This document shows, piece by piece, positions 41,920 to 51,109 of a stretch of DNA of 64,000 nt. Origin of the DNA: a bacterium (lineage in GTDB: Bacteria > Planctomycetota > Planctomycetia > Pirellulales > Pirellulaceae); NCBI GenBank assembly GCA_016124445.1, contig WGNR01000010.1:310001-374000 (forward strand), given 5' to 3'. How positions within the stretch are numbered: position 1 is the stretch's first letter; each line of letters starts with the position of its first letter. The notes beneath the pieces are model-generated. The model was not told the origin of the DNA. It saw only the letters and a program-made list of their open reading frames with translations, and made no database searches. A program made the position numbers and the translations under genes.

Positions 41920-42633
41920 ATGCAATTGGCCGATGTTTCTCGGAATTACGATTTTGCATCTCGCTATTATGACAGCCTGACAGAGATTGTCTTTGGTTGG
42001 ATTCTGGGGCTTGAAAAGCTTCGCAGCCGTACGGTTGATCTGCTCGGAGACATCGAAGGAGCCACGGTTCTCGATCTGGGATGTGGAACAGGTCGCAACT
42101 TTTCGTTGCTTACCGCGAAAGTCGGGAAACATGGAAAAATCGTTGGTGTCGACTACTCGGCGGGAATGTTGGAGAAGGCAGCCCAGCGAATTCGGAAGAA
42201 CAACTGGCAGAATATAGAACTCATTCGAGGTGATGCAGCTCAGCTCGAAGGCATTTCAGGGCCATTCGATGCGGTTGTAGCCATTTGGGTCCTCGGGATC
42301 GTCTACGATTTGGAGGCTGCCATCGTTCGGGTCACGGAGTTGATGCGTCCAGGCGGAATCATCTCGATCCTTGATTTCGGCAAGTCACGCCCTGATCGTG
42401 GACTGCTGCGCTGGCTGTTTCCGCTCTATAGCATGGCGCTCAAATGCACCGGAATCGATTCCGCCGAGGATTTAGATAGCGCGAAACTTGAAGTGAAATG
42501 GGCTCGTGGTAAAGAAGTCTTACGCAAGCGTCTGGCGTATCTGGAAGAAGATCATTACTTGGATGGAGCAGGTTTGATTCTGTCAGGCCAAAAGCTTGGG
42601 CAGACGACTGAGGAACCTGCGATGCCAACCTGA
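41920..42633 (+). CDS. Class I SAM-dependent methyltransferase
   Basis: A 237-residue protein with the SAM-binding motif I V-L-D-L-G-C-G-T-G (about residues 50-58), motif II-like V-G-V-D-Y-S-A-G-M and the later D-A-V-V-A-I-W-V-L region. It resembles the UbiE/phosphatidylethanolamine-methyltransferase group (short N-terminal helix with S-R-Y-Y-D-S). A lipid, quinone or small-molecule substrate is possible, but it lacks specific signatures. A small membrane-protein gene follows 21 bases later, which favours a membrane-associated substrate. Confidence 0.8.
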   Translation: MQLADVSRNYDFASRYYDSLTEIVFGWILGLEKLRSRTVDLLGDIEGATVLDLGCGTGRNFSLLTAKVGKHGKIVGVDYSAGMLEKAAQRIRKNNWQNIELIRGDAAQLEGISGPFDAVVAIWVLGIVYDLEAAIVRVTELMRPGGIISILDFGKSRPDRGLLRWLFPLYSMALKCTGIDSAEDLDSAKLEVKWARGKEVLRKRLAYLEEDHYLDGAGLILSGQKLGQTTEEPAMPT

Positions 42634-42654
42634 TGTCAACGCGGAGGCATTCAG

Positions 42655-43047
42655 ATGAATCGTTCCCTTATTCTTCTAATTGACGCGTCGATCAGTCTGG
42701 TACTTGGCATCGTTTTGGCGGTGTTTCCGAAACCACTGGTCGAGTTGCTCGGTCTACCTGCCTCAGAAACGGCGTTCTATCCAAGTATCCTCGGGGCAGT
42801 CGTTATCGGCATTGCGATCGCCCTCTTCTATGAATGGCGTCGACCATCAAGCGGACAAATCGGATTGGGAGTGGCTGGTGCCATTGCCATCGATCTCAGC
42901 GCGGCAATGTTCCTGATAGGCTGGTTGATCGTCGGTGATCTCAATCTTTCAATTCGAGGAACGGTCATCCTGTGGGGGATCGTTGGCCTGCTGATCGGTG
43001 TGAGCATCCTGGGATTATTCGCACGACGGCCTGCACCAGGTGAATGA
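42655..43047 (+). CDS. Small four-helix membrane protein of unknown function
   Basis: A 130-residue protein made almost wholly of four hydrophobic segments (about 4-24, 44-62, 72-93, 99-121), with short loops and basic termini. No family is recognised. It follows the methyltransferase gene by 21 bases, with GGAGG about 7 bases before its ATG, so co-expression is likely. Confidence 0.7.
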   Translation: MNRSLILLIDASISLVLGIVLAVFPKPLVELLGLPASETAFYPSILGAVVIGIAIALFYEWRRPSSGQIGLGVAGAIAIDLSAAMFLIGWLIVGDLNLSIRGTVILWGIVGLLIGVSILGLFARRPAPGE

Positions 43048-43092
43048 AAGGAAGCTTCTTTCACTCGAATCATTTGGGTTAGACGAGGCAGA

Positions 43093-44568
43093 CTAGGCCA
43101 GGATAGGGCGAATCAGGTTGCCGTGGACGTCGGTCAGACGGAAGTCTCGACCCTGAAATCGGTAGGTGAATTTCTCGTGGTCGATGCCCAGCAGGTGGAG
43201 GATGGTCGCCTGCAGGTCATGGACATGGACTTTGTCGATCGTCGCGTTGTGACCGAATTCATCCGACGCACCATACGAGAAACCTGGCTTGATGCCGCCG
43301 CCTGCCATCCATAGCGTGAACGCGTAGGGATGATGATCGCGGCCCCAGGTCTTGGTCGCACTGATCGCTCCTTGTAAGAACGGCGTGCGGCCGAATTCGC
43401 CTCCCCAGATCACCAGCGTGTCGTCCAGCAGTCCGCGCTGCTCAAGGTCTTTCACCAGCGCGGCGCTGGGGGCGTCGGTGTCTGTGCACTGGATCTTGAG
43501 CTGCGTGTTCAAGTTGCGGTGCTGGTCCCAGCCGGCGTGCATCAATTGAATGAAACGAACACCTCGTTCCGCCAGCCGCCGAGCCATCAAACAGTTGTAG
43601 GCGTATGAACCCTTCCGCTGTACATCGGGGCCGTACATGTCCAGAATATGCTGCGGTTCCTGGCTGAAGTCGGTCAGTTCCGGGACCGAGGCCTGCATCT
43701 TGTAGGCCATCTCGTATTGGGAGACGCGGGTCGAGATCTCCGGATCGCCCGTCTTTTGTTCTTCGAGTGCATTCAGTTGTGCCAGGTCATCCAGTAGCCC
43801 CCGCCGCATTTCTCGGCTGAGCCCTTCAGGGTTGGAAAGATAGAGGACCGGATCGCCGGATCCGCGAAACTTGACTCCTTGAAACTTGGTCGGCAAAAAA
43901 CCGCTGCCCCAGTAGAAGTCGTAGAAGATCTGTCCGCACGAAGCTTCCTTGTCGCGGCTGGTCATCACGACATACGAAGGAAGCTGCTCCGTTTCCGCAC
44001 CCAGACCATACGTCAGCCAGGCACCCATGCTGGGTCGACCGGCCATTTCCGCACCTGTCAGAAAGAAAGTAATTGCCGGGGCATGATTTACCTGGGTAGT
44101 GTGCATCGACTTGATGAAGCAAACCTTGTCGACGATCTCGGCGGTACGGGGGAGGAAGTCTTCGGCAATCCAGGCTCCGCACTTGCCGCGCTGGGCGAAC
44201 TGGGTAATCGGAGCGAGGCAGGGACGTGCCGTCTGGCCGCCGGTCATCGTGCTGAATCGTGCGCCGCCGACGATTTCATCCGGGATTTGAATCCCGTGCA
44301 TCTCCTTCAGTTTCGGCTTGTAGTCGAACAGATCGGTGTGCGAAGGGGCACCATTTTGAAAGAGGTAAATCACTCGCTTCGCTTTGGGGGCGAAGTGCGG
44401 AAGCGTTGGCAGGCCAGGGATCGCGGTCTCGGCTGAGGCCTGGCCGCTTCCCAGCAGCGAACCAAGCGCAACGCTACCCAGGCCGACGCCGCAGCGCGAC
44501 AGGAGTTGGCGGCGGGTAAGTTGCCGGGCTCGCTCTTCGAGCGGTGAAGTTGGGTGATGGCTTGTCAT
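43093..44568 (-). CDS. DUF1501 secreted protein (Tat signal)
   Basis: A 491-residue protein with a twin-arginine leader (T-R-R-Q-L-L-S-R). The DUF1501 pattern is full: L-F-Q-N-G-A-P-S-H-T-D-L-F-D-Y, G-G-Q-T-A-R-P, R-G-V-R-F-I-Q-L-M-H and W-G-G-E-F-G-R-T-P. It overlaps the preceding cytochrome gene by 4 bases. This is the classic PSCyt/DUF1549/DUF1553 - DUF1501 pair. It differs from the copy at 35426 in length and in the internal loop, so it is an older paralogue. Confidence 0.92.
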   Translation of the reverse strand: MTSHHPTSPLEERARQLTRRQLLSRCGVGLGSVALGSLLGSGQASAETAIPGLPTLPHFAPKAKRVIYLFQNGAPSHTDLFDYKPKLKEMHGIQIPDEIVGGARFSTMTGGQTARPCLAPITQFAQRGKCGAWIAEDFLPRTAEIVDKVCFIKSMHTTQVNHAPAITFFLTGAEMAGRPSMGAWLTYGLGAETEQLPSYVVMTSRDKEASCGQIFYDFYWGSGFLPTKFQGVKFRGSGDPVLYLSNPEGLSREMRRGLLDDLAQLNALEEQKTGDPEISTRVSQYEMAYKMQASVPELTDFSQEPQHILDMYGPDVQRKGSYAYNCLMARRLAERGVRFIQLMHAGWDQHRNLNTQLKIQCTDTDAPSAALVKDLEQRGLLDDTLVIWGGEFGRTPFLQGAISATKTWGRDHHPYAFTLWMAGGGIKPGFSYGASDEFGHNATIDKVHVHDLQATILHLLGIDHEKFTYRFQGRDFRLTDVHGNLIRPILA

Positions 44569-47500
44569 GGTCGACTCAAAGCCTCGTCAAGGTTCATGAG
44601 GGTATTGCAGAGGGCCGTCATCGTGGCCAACTCGGCGACGTCGATCGACTCGTCACGGGGCGATTCACCGATCGCAAGGAGCTTGAGCGCGGCCTCCTGG
44701 TCTTTGGCGAACTGCTGCTTGAGAAGTTCGTAGCGGTGCTTGATGATGGCCAGTTCCTGGTCGGTTGGCTCTCGAGACGTGACGATCAAAAATGCCTGGC
44801 GAAGCCGCTGGGCAGGATCGTCCGAGGCGCGAATTACCCGGGCTGCCAGTCCCCGGGCCGCTTCGACGTAGGTAATGTCGTTGAGGGTCGTTAGCGCGTG
44901 CAGCGGCGTGTTGGTGATCGCCGTCTTCACGCTACAGGTCTGCCGGTTGGCGACGTCGAAGAACATCGTAGGTCCGACGATTCGCCGCCAGAAGACATAC
45001 AAGCTGCGGCGATAAAGGGCCTCGCCGTTGTCGCGTTGGTACTTCTTCTTGCCGAAGGTTGCTTCGGCCCAGATGCCCTCAGGCTGGTACGGCTTGACCG
45101 GCGGGCCGCCTAGTTCCAAGTTGGCCAGTCCGCCGACATAAAGAGCCTGATCGCGGAGCATCCAGGAAGGAAGCCGATAGCGATTTTGCCGAGATAGATA
45201 AACGTTGGCCGGATCGGCCGCGAGCTTTTCAGGCGACACGTGCGACGACTGGCGATACGTTTCGCTGGTGAGGATCAACCGATGTAGCGCTTTGACGTCC
45301 CAGCCGCTGGAAACGAACTCGACGGCCAGCCAATCGAGCAGCTCGGGATGCGTTGGCGGCTTGCCCTGGGTGCCGAAGTCCTCTGGCGTGGCGACGATGC
45401 CGGTGCCGAAGAACGTTTGCCAGTAACGATTGACCGTGACACGAGCCGTTAATGGATGTTCAGGAGAAACCAGCCACTCGGCCAAAGCGAGTCGGTCACG
45501 CTGGGCATCTTCTGGCAATGGTGGTAACGCGGAAGGAACGCCTGGGGAAACGACGTTGCCGATCGGCTTGTTGTAGAGTCCCTTTTCCAGGATATGCGTT
45601 TCACGCGGCTTATCGGCCGTGTCCATCACCATCACTTTGATCTTGGCGATCTCGTCTTGCACCTTTTTCTTCTGCGACTCAATCCGCTCGATCTTTTTGG
45701 CAACGTCCTGATAGGGAGACTTCTGGGTGTCTTTCTCTTGGTAAACCTTCGAGCGGAAGTAGGCACGGAGCGTTTGCTTCTCTTTGGCCGTCCGTTGGTC
45801 AGGCAGCTTGGCCAGGGCGGTTTGAGTATCGGAAGGAAGGACGCCGTCGTTATCGCCACTGCCAACCGACAGCCGTACGCGAGCCAACGTATGGGCGATG
45901 TGGCGGGACTCGCAGCGAAGGACAAAGCGAATCTCCGTTCCTTCTTCGAAGCCGAAAGGTCGATCGAGATAGAAGACTGCCGTGTTGCTTTCCTTGCGGT
46001 TGAAGCCTTCCATCGCCCAGCCGCCCCCGCCACCGTTGACGCCGTCGAAGGCCTGTTCGACGCCGAGTCCCCCTTGGGCATGCTCGGCGGTTCCTTTGAC
46101 GATCTTCAGTTGCTTGAATTCAGCATCGGGTTCCGACTCAGGGCGGATGAAAACCTCGAACTCGCTGACCACCGCGTTGCCGTTATCGGCCCGGCCGGTG
46201 CTGCCGGTGGGAGAGGAAACTTTGTCTGAGAGTGCTTCCAGGCGAATCGCTTTGACGTTCAAGCGATCGGTGCTGGTGGTGATGGTGTAAACATCCTGAT
46301 CGGGCCGAGCCCCTTCCGCACGGATTGAGCCATCTTCCAGCTTCGTCAGCTTCGACTCGCCACCGGTGTGCATTTCGATCAGGGCAGGAAAGGTCCACGC
46401 GCTTTCGCGGCGTTGCTGTTCTTCCCAGGCTTTCTGGGCCTCGTCGACGGTCGAGTTATCCTTGGTCAGTTCTTGTCGGAGCGACACCAACTGTTGGCTG
46501 AAGTCGTCCAGCTTCTGCTGGTTTTCTGGCGAGATATACGTCACGAAGGGAGGCACCGCCCCGCCGCGAATTCCGCCCCCTTCAGAGGTTTGGTTGAAGA
46601 AATCGTATAGGGCGTAGTACTCGGTGTGCGAAATTGGATCGAACTTGTGAGTGTGGCAGCGGCAGCAGGTAAACGTCAGCCCCATCCAGACGGTGGCGGT
46701 TGTTTCGGTGCGATCGAAGACATTCTCGACGCGGGTTTCCTCGGCGATCCGTCCCCCTTCGCCGTTATGCATATGATTGCGATTGAAACCAGAGGCAATG
46801 ATCTGGGCGTTGGTGGCACCTTCCAACTGGTCGCCGGCGAGCTGCTCGATGGTGAACTGGTCGAATGGCATGTTGTTGTTCAGCGCGTCGACCACCCAGT
46901 CTCGCCAAGGCCACATGGTGCGTTCCGGGTCTCCCTGATAGCCGTTGGTATCGGCATAGCGAGCGGCATCGAGCCAAGGCCAGGCCATCCGTTCACCATA
47001 GCGGGGCGAAGCCAACAGGCGATCGACCAGACGCTCGTATGCGTCCGGCTTTTCGTCCGTCAAAAACTGATCGACTTCCTCGGGCGTCGGAGGTAGCCCG
47101 GTCAGGTCGAGCGTCACGCGGCGGATCAGCGTCCGTTTGTCCGCTTCGGGGGATGGCTTGAGGCCATGTTCTTCCATCCGGGCAAGGATAAAGCGGTCAA
47201 TCGGATTGCGGGCCCAGGCTTCGTGCTGGACCGGTGGCAAATCAGGCCGTTGAGGGGGGACCAGCGACCAGTGCCGTTCCCAAGCGGCTCCCTGATCGAT
47301 CCACTTCTTGAGCAGTTCGATTTCCGCGGCGGTAAGGGGCTTTTTGTTTGATGCAGCCGGCGGCATGCGGATCGAATCGTCCTGAGAGGCAACCCGATCG
47401 ATCAGTTCGCTATCGGAAGCATGGCTCGGGACGATTGGCTGGCTGCCTGAATCGGCCTCGCCAATGGCACTTTCCCGCTCGTCCAGCCGGAAACCGGCTT

Positions 47501-47654
47501 CGCGGTGGTTGTCGTCGGGACCGTGGCAGAAGAAGCATTTGTCGGAAAGGATGGGGCGAATCTGGCGATTGAAGTCGACAGTGTCATCGGCCTGACAAAC
47601 CGCGCAGCAAAACGCAATCCACGGCAACAGCAACAGTTGAGCACGACGCCACAT
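44565..47654 (-). CDS. Secreted cytochrome PSCyt1 + DUF1549 + DUF1553 protein
   Basis: A 1029-residue protein with a signal peptide (residues 1-22, C-Q-A-D). PSCyt1 carries C-F-F-C-H-G near residue 38 in a D-K-C-F-F-C-H-G-P-D context. DUF1549 follows (R-R-V-T-L-D-L-T-G-L-P-P, W-L-D-A-A-R-Y-A-D-T-N) with a second haem-type C-R-C-H near 325. A middle segment of about 350 residues has beta and coiled parts, then DUF1553 (T-V-N-R-Y-W-Q-T-F-F-G-T-G). It encodes a periplasmic, probably membrane-anchored haem protein whose partner DUF1501 gene overlaps its stop. Confidence 0.92.
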   Translation of the reverse strand: MWRRAQLLLLPWIAFCCAVCQADDTVDFNRQIRPILSDKCFFCHGPDDNHREAGFRLDERESAIGEADSGSQPIVPSHASDSELIDRVASQDDSIRMPPAASNKKPLTAAEIELLKKWIDQGAAWERHWSLVPPQRPDLPPVQHEAWARNPIDRFILARMEEHGLKPSPEADKRTLIRRVTLDLTGLPPTPEEVDQFLTDEKPDAYERLVDRLLASPRYGERMAWPWLDAARYADTNGYQGDPERTMWPWRDWVVDALNNNMPFDQFTIEQLAGDQLEGATNAQIIASGFNRNHMHNGEGGRIAEETRVENVFDRTETTATVWMGLTFTCCRCHTHKFDPISHTEYYALYDFFNQTSEGGGIRGGAVPPFVTYISPENQQKLDDFSQQLVSLRQELTKDNSTVDEAQKAWEEQQRRESAWTFPALIEMHTGGESKLTKLEDGSIRAEGARPDQDVYTITTSTDRLNVKAIRLEALSDKVSSPTGSTGRADNGNAVVSEFEVFIRPESEPDAEFKQLKIVKGTAEHAQGGLGVEQAFDGVNGGGGGWAMEGFNRKESNTAVFYLDRPFGFEEGTEIRFVLRCESRHIAHTLARVRLSVGSGDNDGVLPSDTQTALAKLPDQRTAKEKQTLRAYFRSKVYQEKDTQKSPYQDVAKKIERIESQKKKVQDEIAKIKVMVMDTADKPRETHILEKGLYNKPIGNVVSPGVPSALPPLPEDAQRDRLALAEWLVSPEHPLTARVTVNRYWQTFFGTGIVATPEDFGTQGKPPTHPELLDWLAVEFVSSGWDVKALHRLILTSETYRQSSHVSPEKLAADPANVYLSRQNRYRLPSWMLRDQALYVGGLANLELGGPPVKPYQPEGIWAEATFGKKKYQRDNGEALYRRSLYVFWRRIVGPTMFFDVANRQTCSVKTAITNTPLHALTTLNDITYVEAARGLAARVIRASDDPAQRLRQAFLIVTSREPTDQELAIIKHRYELLKQQFAKDQEAALKLLAIGESPRDESIDVAELATMTALCNTLMNLDEALSRP

Positions 47655-47958
47655 GATTTGTCTGGGGAAGGGTGGGGAGGAAAGCGGGAAGGGGAATGAA
47701 GAGCCATCTTTATTTTAGCAGATCGGGCACCTTTCAAGACAAAAACGAAATATTTTCCGGCAGAATTCCCGCCCTCCGGCGAGGGTTTCATGCCCACGAG
47801 AGGCCGGGCGACAGGGTTGCTGTGCCTTCGGAAAAAAAGCGACAGGCTGCCTTTTGCGCACATCGGATTGCTAATTTTCGACAACGTTGGATCGGCATCG
47901 CATCTATTCTGTCTTGAAGAGACCTTCCGCAAACTGCCTTCTTCCCAAGCCACGTTCC
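47655..47958. promoter_or_regulatory. Divergent promoter region between the cytochrome and sialidase genes
   Basis: A 304-base stretch without a gene. It must contain the promoters of the leftward cytochrome operon and of the rightward sialic-acid cluster. A small perfect repeat CCCTC-CGGC-GAGGG lies at about 47772-47785 and a run of seven A at about 47834-47840. No known operator was recognised. Confidence 0.5.
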
Positions 47959-50043
47959 ATGAAATTACCCGCCGTCCGCTACTGTCTTCTGCTGCTGGGC
48001 TGTGGCATTCTGGTTTGGGCAACTCGAACATGCTACGGGAATGACAACGAGGCAACCACCGATCACGGCGTTGCAGTTGAGACTGGATTTGAAAGTTTGA
48101 CGCCTGGTTCTTTGACCAAAGCGACAGACGATTCGGGAACCTGGTCGGCAGAGGCCGACATGGCAACGATCCATACGGCCCATCATCGCAGTGGCAAAGC
48201 ATCGCTACGGCTACTTGGTGGTGTTGAACGAGAAGTCATCTGGACTCCCAAGCCGACTTCTGAGCGAGTCGACCTGCTTGAATTCTGGTTCGAACGATGG
48301 ACCGCCAGGACGCCCTTTGCCTTACAAGTCGATCTGCTGGTCGATGGAAACTGGCAAACAGCTTATGAGAACAAGGGCAACGCTCCGGTCGGCAGCTTTA
48401 GAAATCACGTTTCGATTCCTCTCGAAGGTAAACTTCCCAAGCAGATCCGCTTTCGAAGCATCACACCTCCAAGCTCCGGCGTGATGATTGATGATCTGAC
48501 CGTTGAACGCAGCATGCCTAAGCGTGTTGCTAGTGTCTCCGGGACCACTCGTACGGTTCCATTGCTCGTCCGGAATGAGTGGAACCCTGTCTTCGAGGTG
48601 ACTGTTGACGTTCAGGGAAACGAGGGAAGCATGCCGCTTGAAGAGGTGGAGTTCACCTTGAGTGGTTCGCTCGATTTGAACTCCATCGAAAAAGTGGAAG
48701 TCATTCAAAGTGTTCCGCCCCAACCTGCTTGGTTCAACGTCGTTGACTTGGCGAACCATCAGGAACTCAAGCTATTTGGTAGTTCGATGCTGCTTGCCAA
48801 GCGAATGGTCGTTTCCGGAAAAAGTCTGCTTGAGCGGGGAGAGAATCACTTCCTGGTATCGGTCAAGTTGAAAGATTCGGCTGACGTTTCTCAGACGCTC
48901 GCGGTCCGTTGCCCTGCGGTCACGGTGGCTGGGAAACGATACGAACTCGAGTCACCCAAAGAAACCACTCCACTACGGTTAGGAATCGCCCTACGCCGTG
49001 CCGGGGACGATGGCGTAAATACCTATCGCATTCCCGGGCTGACAACCACGAAGGCTGGCACCCTGATCGCAGTGTATGATGCTCGCCATCGAGGTGGAGG
49101 CGATTTGCCGGGAGATATCGATATCGGCATGTCGCGCAGCGTCGATGGCGGCCGTAGCTGGGAGCCGATGCGGATCATCATCGATATGGGTAACGATCCC
49201 AAGTGGCGGTTCGATGGGATCGGCGATCCGGCGGTGTTGGTCGACAAGAATAGCGGTACGATCTGGGTAGCCGCACTGTGGAGTCACGGTGACCGAGCAT
49301 GGCATCGTTCCGGCCAAGGCACCAGGCCGATGCAGTCTGGGCAGCTCATCCTGGTTCGTTCTGATGACGACGGCCTGACCTGGTCTAAGCCGATCAACAT
49401 CACCGAACAAGTGAAACAGCCAAGCTGGAACCTTGTCTTCAACGGTCCCGGCAAAGGGATCTGCATGGAGGACGGCACACTTGTTTTTGCCGCTCAATTC
49501 CAGGACGAACGCCGCGTTCCGCACTCGACGATTATCTATTCCCAAGACCACGGAAAGACCTGGAAAATCGGAACCGGCGGTCACCCCCATACGACCGAGT
49601 CCCAGGTCGTCGAAGTTCGCCCAGGCGTCTTGATGCTGAACTGTCGTTATGACAACGCTTCAACACGGGTCGTGCTGACAACCAGCGATCTCGGAGCAAC
49701 CTGGCAAGAGCATGCCAGTTCGAAAAAGCTTTTGATTGAGCCTGGGGCCTGCATGGCGAGTCTGATTGATGTCGATCAAGAGCTAGGCGAATCGCGAGGC
49801 GGATGGCTACTCTTCTCGAACCCTGACAGTCAACGGGGACGCGAGAAGATCACCATCAAGGCGTCCCAGGATGGCGGCAAATCCTGGCCGCAAGACAATC
49901 GTCTGCTTTTGGACGAGGGACTTGGGGCAGGCTATTCGTGCATGACGATGATCGATCGAGATACGGTTGGTATCCTGTACGAAGGAAGTACGTCGAAGCT
50001 CGTCTTTCAGCGAATCCCCTTGAAGGACATCACCGGTGATTAA
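47959..50043 (+). CDS. nanH: Exported sialidase (exo-alpha-sialidase)
   Basis: A protein of 694 residues from the ATG at 47959, which gives a signal segment (Y-C-L-L-L-L-G-C-G-I-L-V-W-A); the frame is open 24 codons further upstream. The catalytic domain starts at about residue 345 with the Y-R-I-P-G-L arginine motif near 356. It carries five Asp-box repeats of the S-x-D-x-G-x-T/S-W kind (near 392, 467, 526, 574 and 635), the hallmark of sialidase beta-propellers. Residues 35-340 form a beta-rich N-terminal part, probably for binding. It should release sialic acid from glycoconjugates outside the inner membrane. It is followed by the lyase, transporter and epimerase genes. Confidence 0.88.
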   Translation: MKLPAVRYCLLLLGCGILVWATRTCYGNDNEATTDHGVAVETGFESLTPGSLTKATDDSGTWSAEADMATIHTAHHRSGKASLRLLGGVEREVIWTPKPTSERVDLLEFWFERWTARTPFALQVDLLVDGNWQTAYENKGNAPVGSFRNHVSIPLEGKLPKQIRFRSITPPSSGVMIDDLTVERSMPKRVASVSGTTRTVPLLVRNEWNPVFEVTVDVQGNEGSMPLEEVEFTLSGSLDLNSIEKVEVIQSVPPQPAWFNVVDLANHQELKLFGSSMLLAKRMVVSGKSLLERGENHFLVSVKLKDSADVSQTLAVRCPAVTVAGKRYELESPKETTPLRLGIALRRAGDDGVNTYRIPGLTTTKAGTLIAVYDARHRGGGDLPGDIDIGMSRSVDGGRSWEPMRIIIDMGNDPKWRFDGIGDPAVLVDKNSGTIWVAALWSHGDRAWHRSGQGTRPMQSGQLILVRSDDDGLTWSKPINITEQVKQPSWNLVFNGPGKGICMEDGTLVFAAQFQDERRVPHSTIIYSQDHGKTWKIGTGGHPHTTESQVVEVRPGVLMLNCRYDNASTRVVLTTSDLGATWQEHASSKKLLIEPGACMASLIDVDQELGESRGGWLLFSNPDSQRGREKITIKASQDGGKSWPQDNRLLLDEGLGAGYSCMTMIDRDTVGILYEGSTSKLVFQRIPLKDITGD

Positions 50044-50138
50044 CTTGTTTGGTGGTCACAGTAGCACGTAGCGACCACCTTTGGTCTTTCAACTTGACGA
50101 AACATTTCGCGAACACCCAACACCCCCAGGAACGAACC

Positions 50139-51074
50139 GTGAGTACCCAACGATTAAGCGGCCTGGTTGCCGCGACCTATACGCCTTTCAACGCCGATGG
50201 ATCGCTGGCACTATCGAAGGTCGGCCCGATGGTCGAATACCTCATCGAGGCCGGCAATCAGGGGCTTTATGTTTGTGGTAGTACGGGCGAAGGGGTTTCT
50301 CTTTCGACGGCCGAACGTTGTGAAGTTGCCGAAGCGTATGTTCAGGCAGCCGACGGACGGGTCCCTGTGTTTGTTCAAGTCGGGCACAACAGCATTGCGG
50401 AAGCCAAAGTCCTGGCTGCCCATGCCGAGCGAATTGGTGCCGCTGCGGTTTCGGCAACTTGTCCGTCCTACTTCAAAATAAGCGATCAAGAATCGCTGTT
50501 AGAGACCGTCAAGTCGATTGCTTCGGCCGCGCCCAGCTTGCCCTTCTACTATTACCACATCCCGGTGTTGACGGGCTCTTCCATTGACATCGTCTCCTTC
50601 ATGCAAGCCGCCGGCGACGCGATTCCCAATCTCTTTGGGCTGAAGTACACCGACTCGAAGCTCTACGAGTTTCAGCAGTGTCTGCAGTTGGATGACGGCC
50701 GGTATGACGTCGTGTGGGGATGCGACGAGATGTTGCTGGGCGCCATCGCAACCGGCGCCAAAGCGGCCATCGGCAGCACTTATAATGTCATCGCGCCAAC
50801 GTACTTGAAGCTCATGGAGGCATTTCATGCGCATCGGATCGAGGATGCGCAAGGATTGCAGATGCAGTCAATTCGGCTCATTCGCACCCTCGGCCAGTAT
50901 CCCTTCCATTCGGCAATGAAAGAACTGCTGCGTTTGATGGGACACGACTTCGGCACATGCCGACTGCCGCAACGAGCGTTGACTTCCCAGGAAACCAAAG
51001 ACCTGCAACGAAAGTTGCAATCGTTGGACTGGCTGGCTAATTTGGTGGCCGACTCCGATGGCAGCCGCTCCTGA
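50139..51074 (+). CDS. nanA: N-acetylneuraminate lyase
   Basis: A protein of 311 residues from the GTG at 50139 (AGGA 7 bases before it). The frame is open 30 codons further upstream, but that part does not look like lyase. The TIM-barrel shows the class I aldolase pattern: A-A-T-Y-T-P-F near residue 7, G-S-T-G-E-G near 47, Y-Y-Y-H-I-P near 139 (catalytic Tyr) and the Schiff-base lysine in G-L-K-Y-T-D-S near 169. G-S-T-G-E-G and H-I-P favour a sialic-acid lyase over dihydrodipicolinate synthase. It splits N-acetylneuraminate into pyruvate and N-acetylmannosamine. It lies between the sialidase gene and the transporter fusion. Confidence 0.88.
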   Translation: MSTQRLSGLVAATYTPFNADGSLALSKVGPMVEYLIEAGNQGLYVCGSTGEGVSLSTAERCEVAEAYVQAADGRVPVFVQVGHNSIAEAKVLAAHAERIGAAAVSATCPSYFKISDQESLLETVKSIASAAPSLPFYYYHIPVLTGSSIDIVSFMQAAGDAIPNLFGLKYTDSKLYEFQQCLQLDDGRYDVVWGCDEMLLGAIATGAKAAIGSTYNVIAPTYLKLMEAFHAHRIEDAQGLQMQSIRLIRTLGQYPFHSAMKELLRLMGHDFGTCRLPQRALTSQETKDLQRKLQSLDWLANLVADSDGSRS

Positions 51075-51109
51075 TCGCTCTCCAACTCGCCCACCTGGAA
51101 TCCCTCCTC

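Noticed and set aside
50049..50138. Upstream extension of the N-acetylneuraminate lyase frame
   Set aside because: The 30 extra codons do not look like lyase sequence and overlap the leader. The GTG at 50139 has a ribosome site and gives the normal family length.
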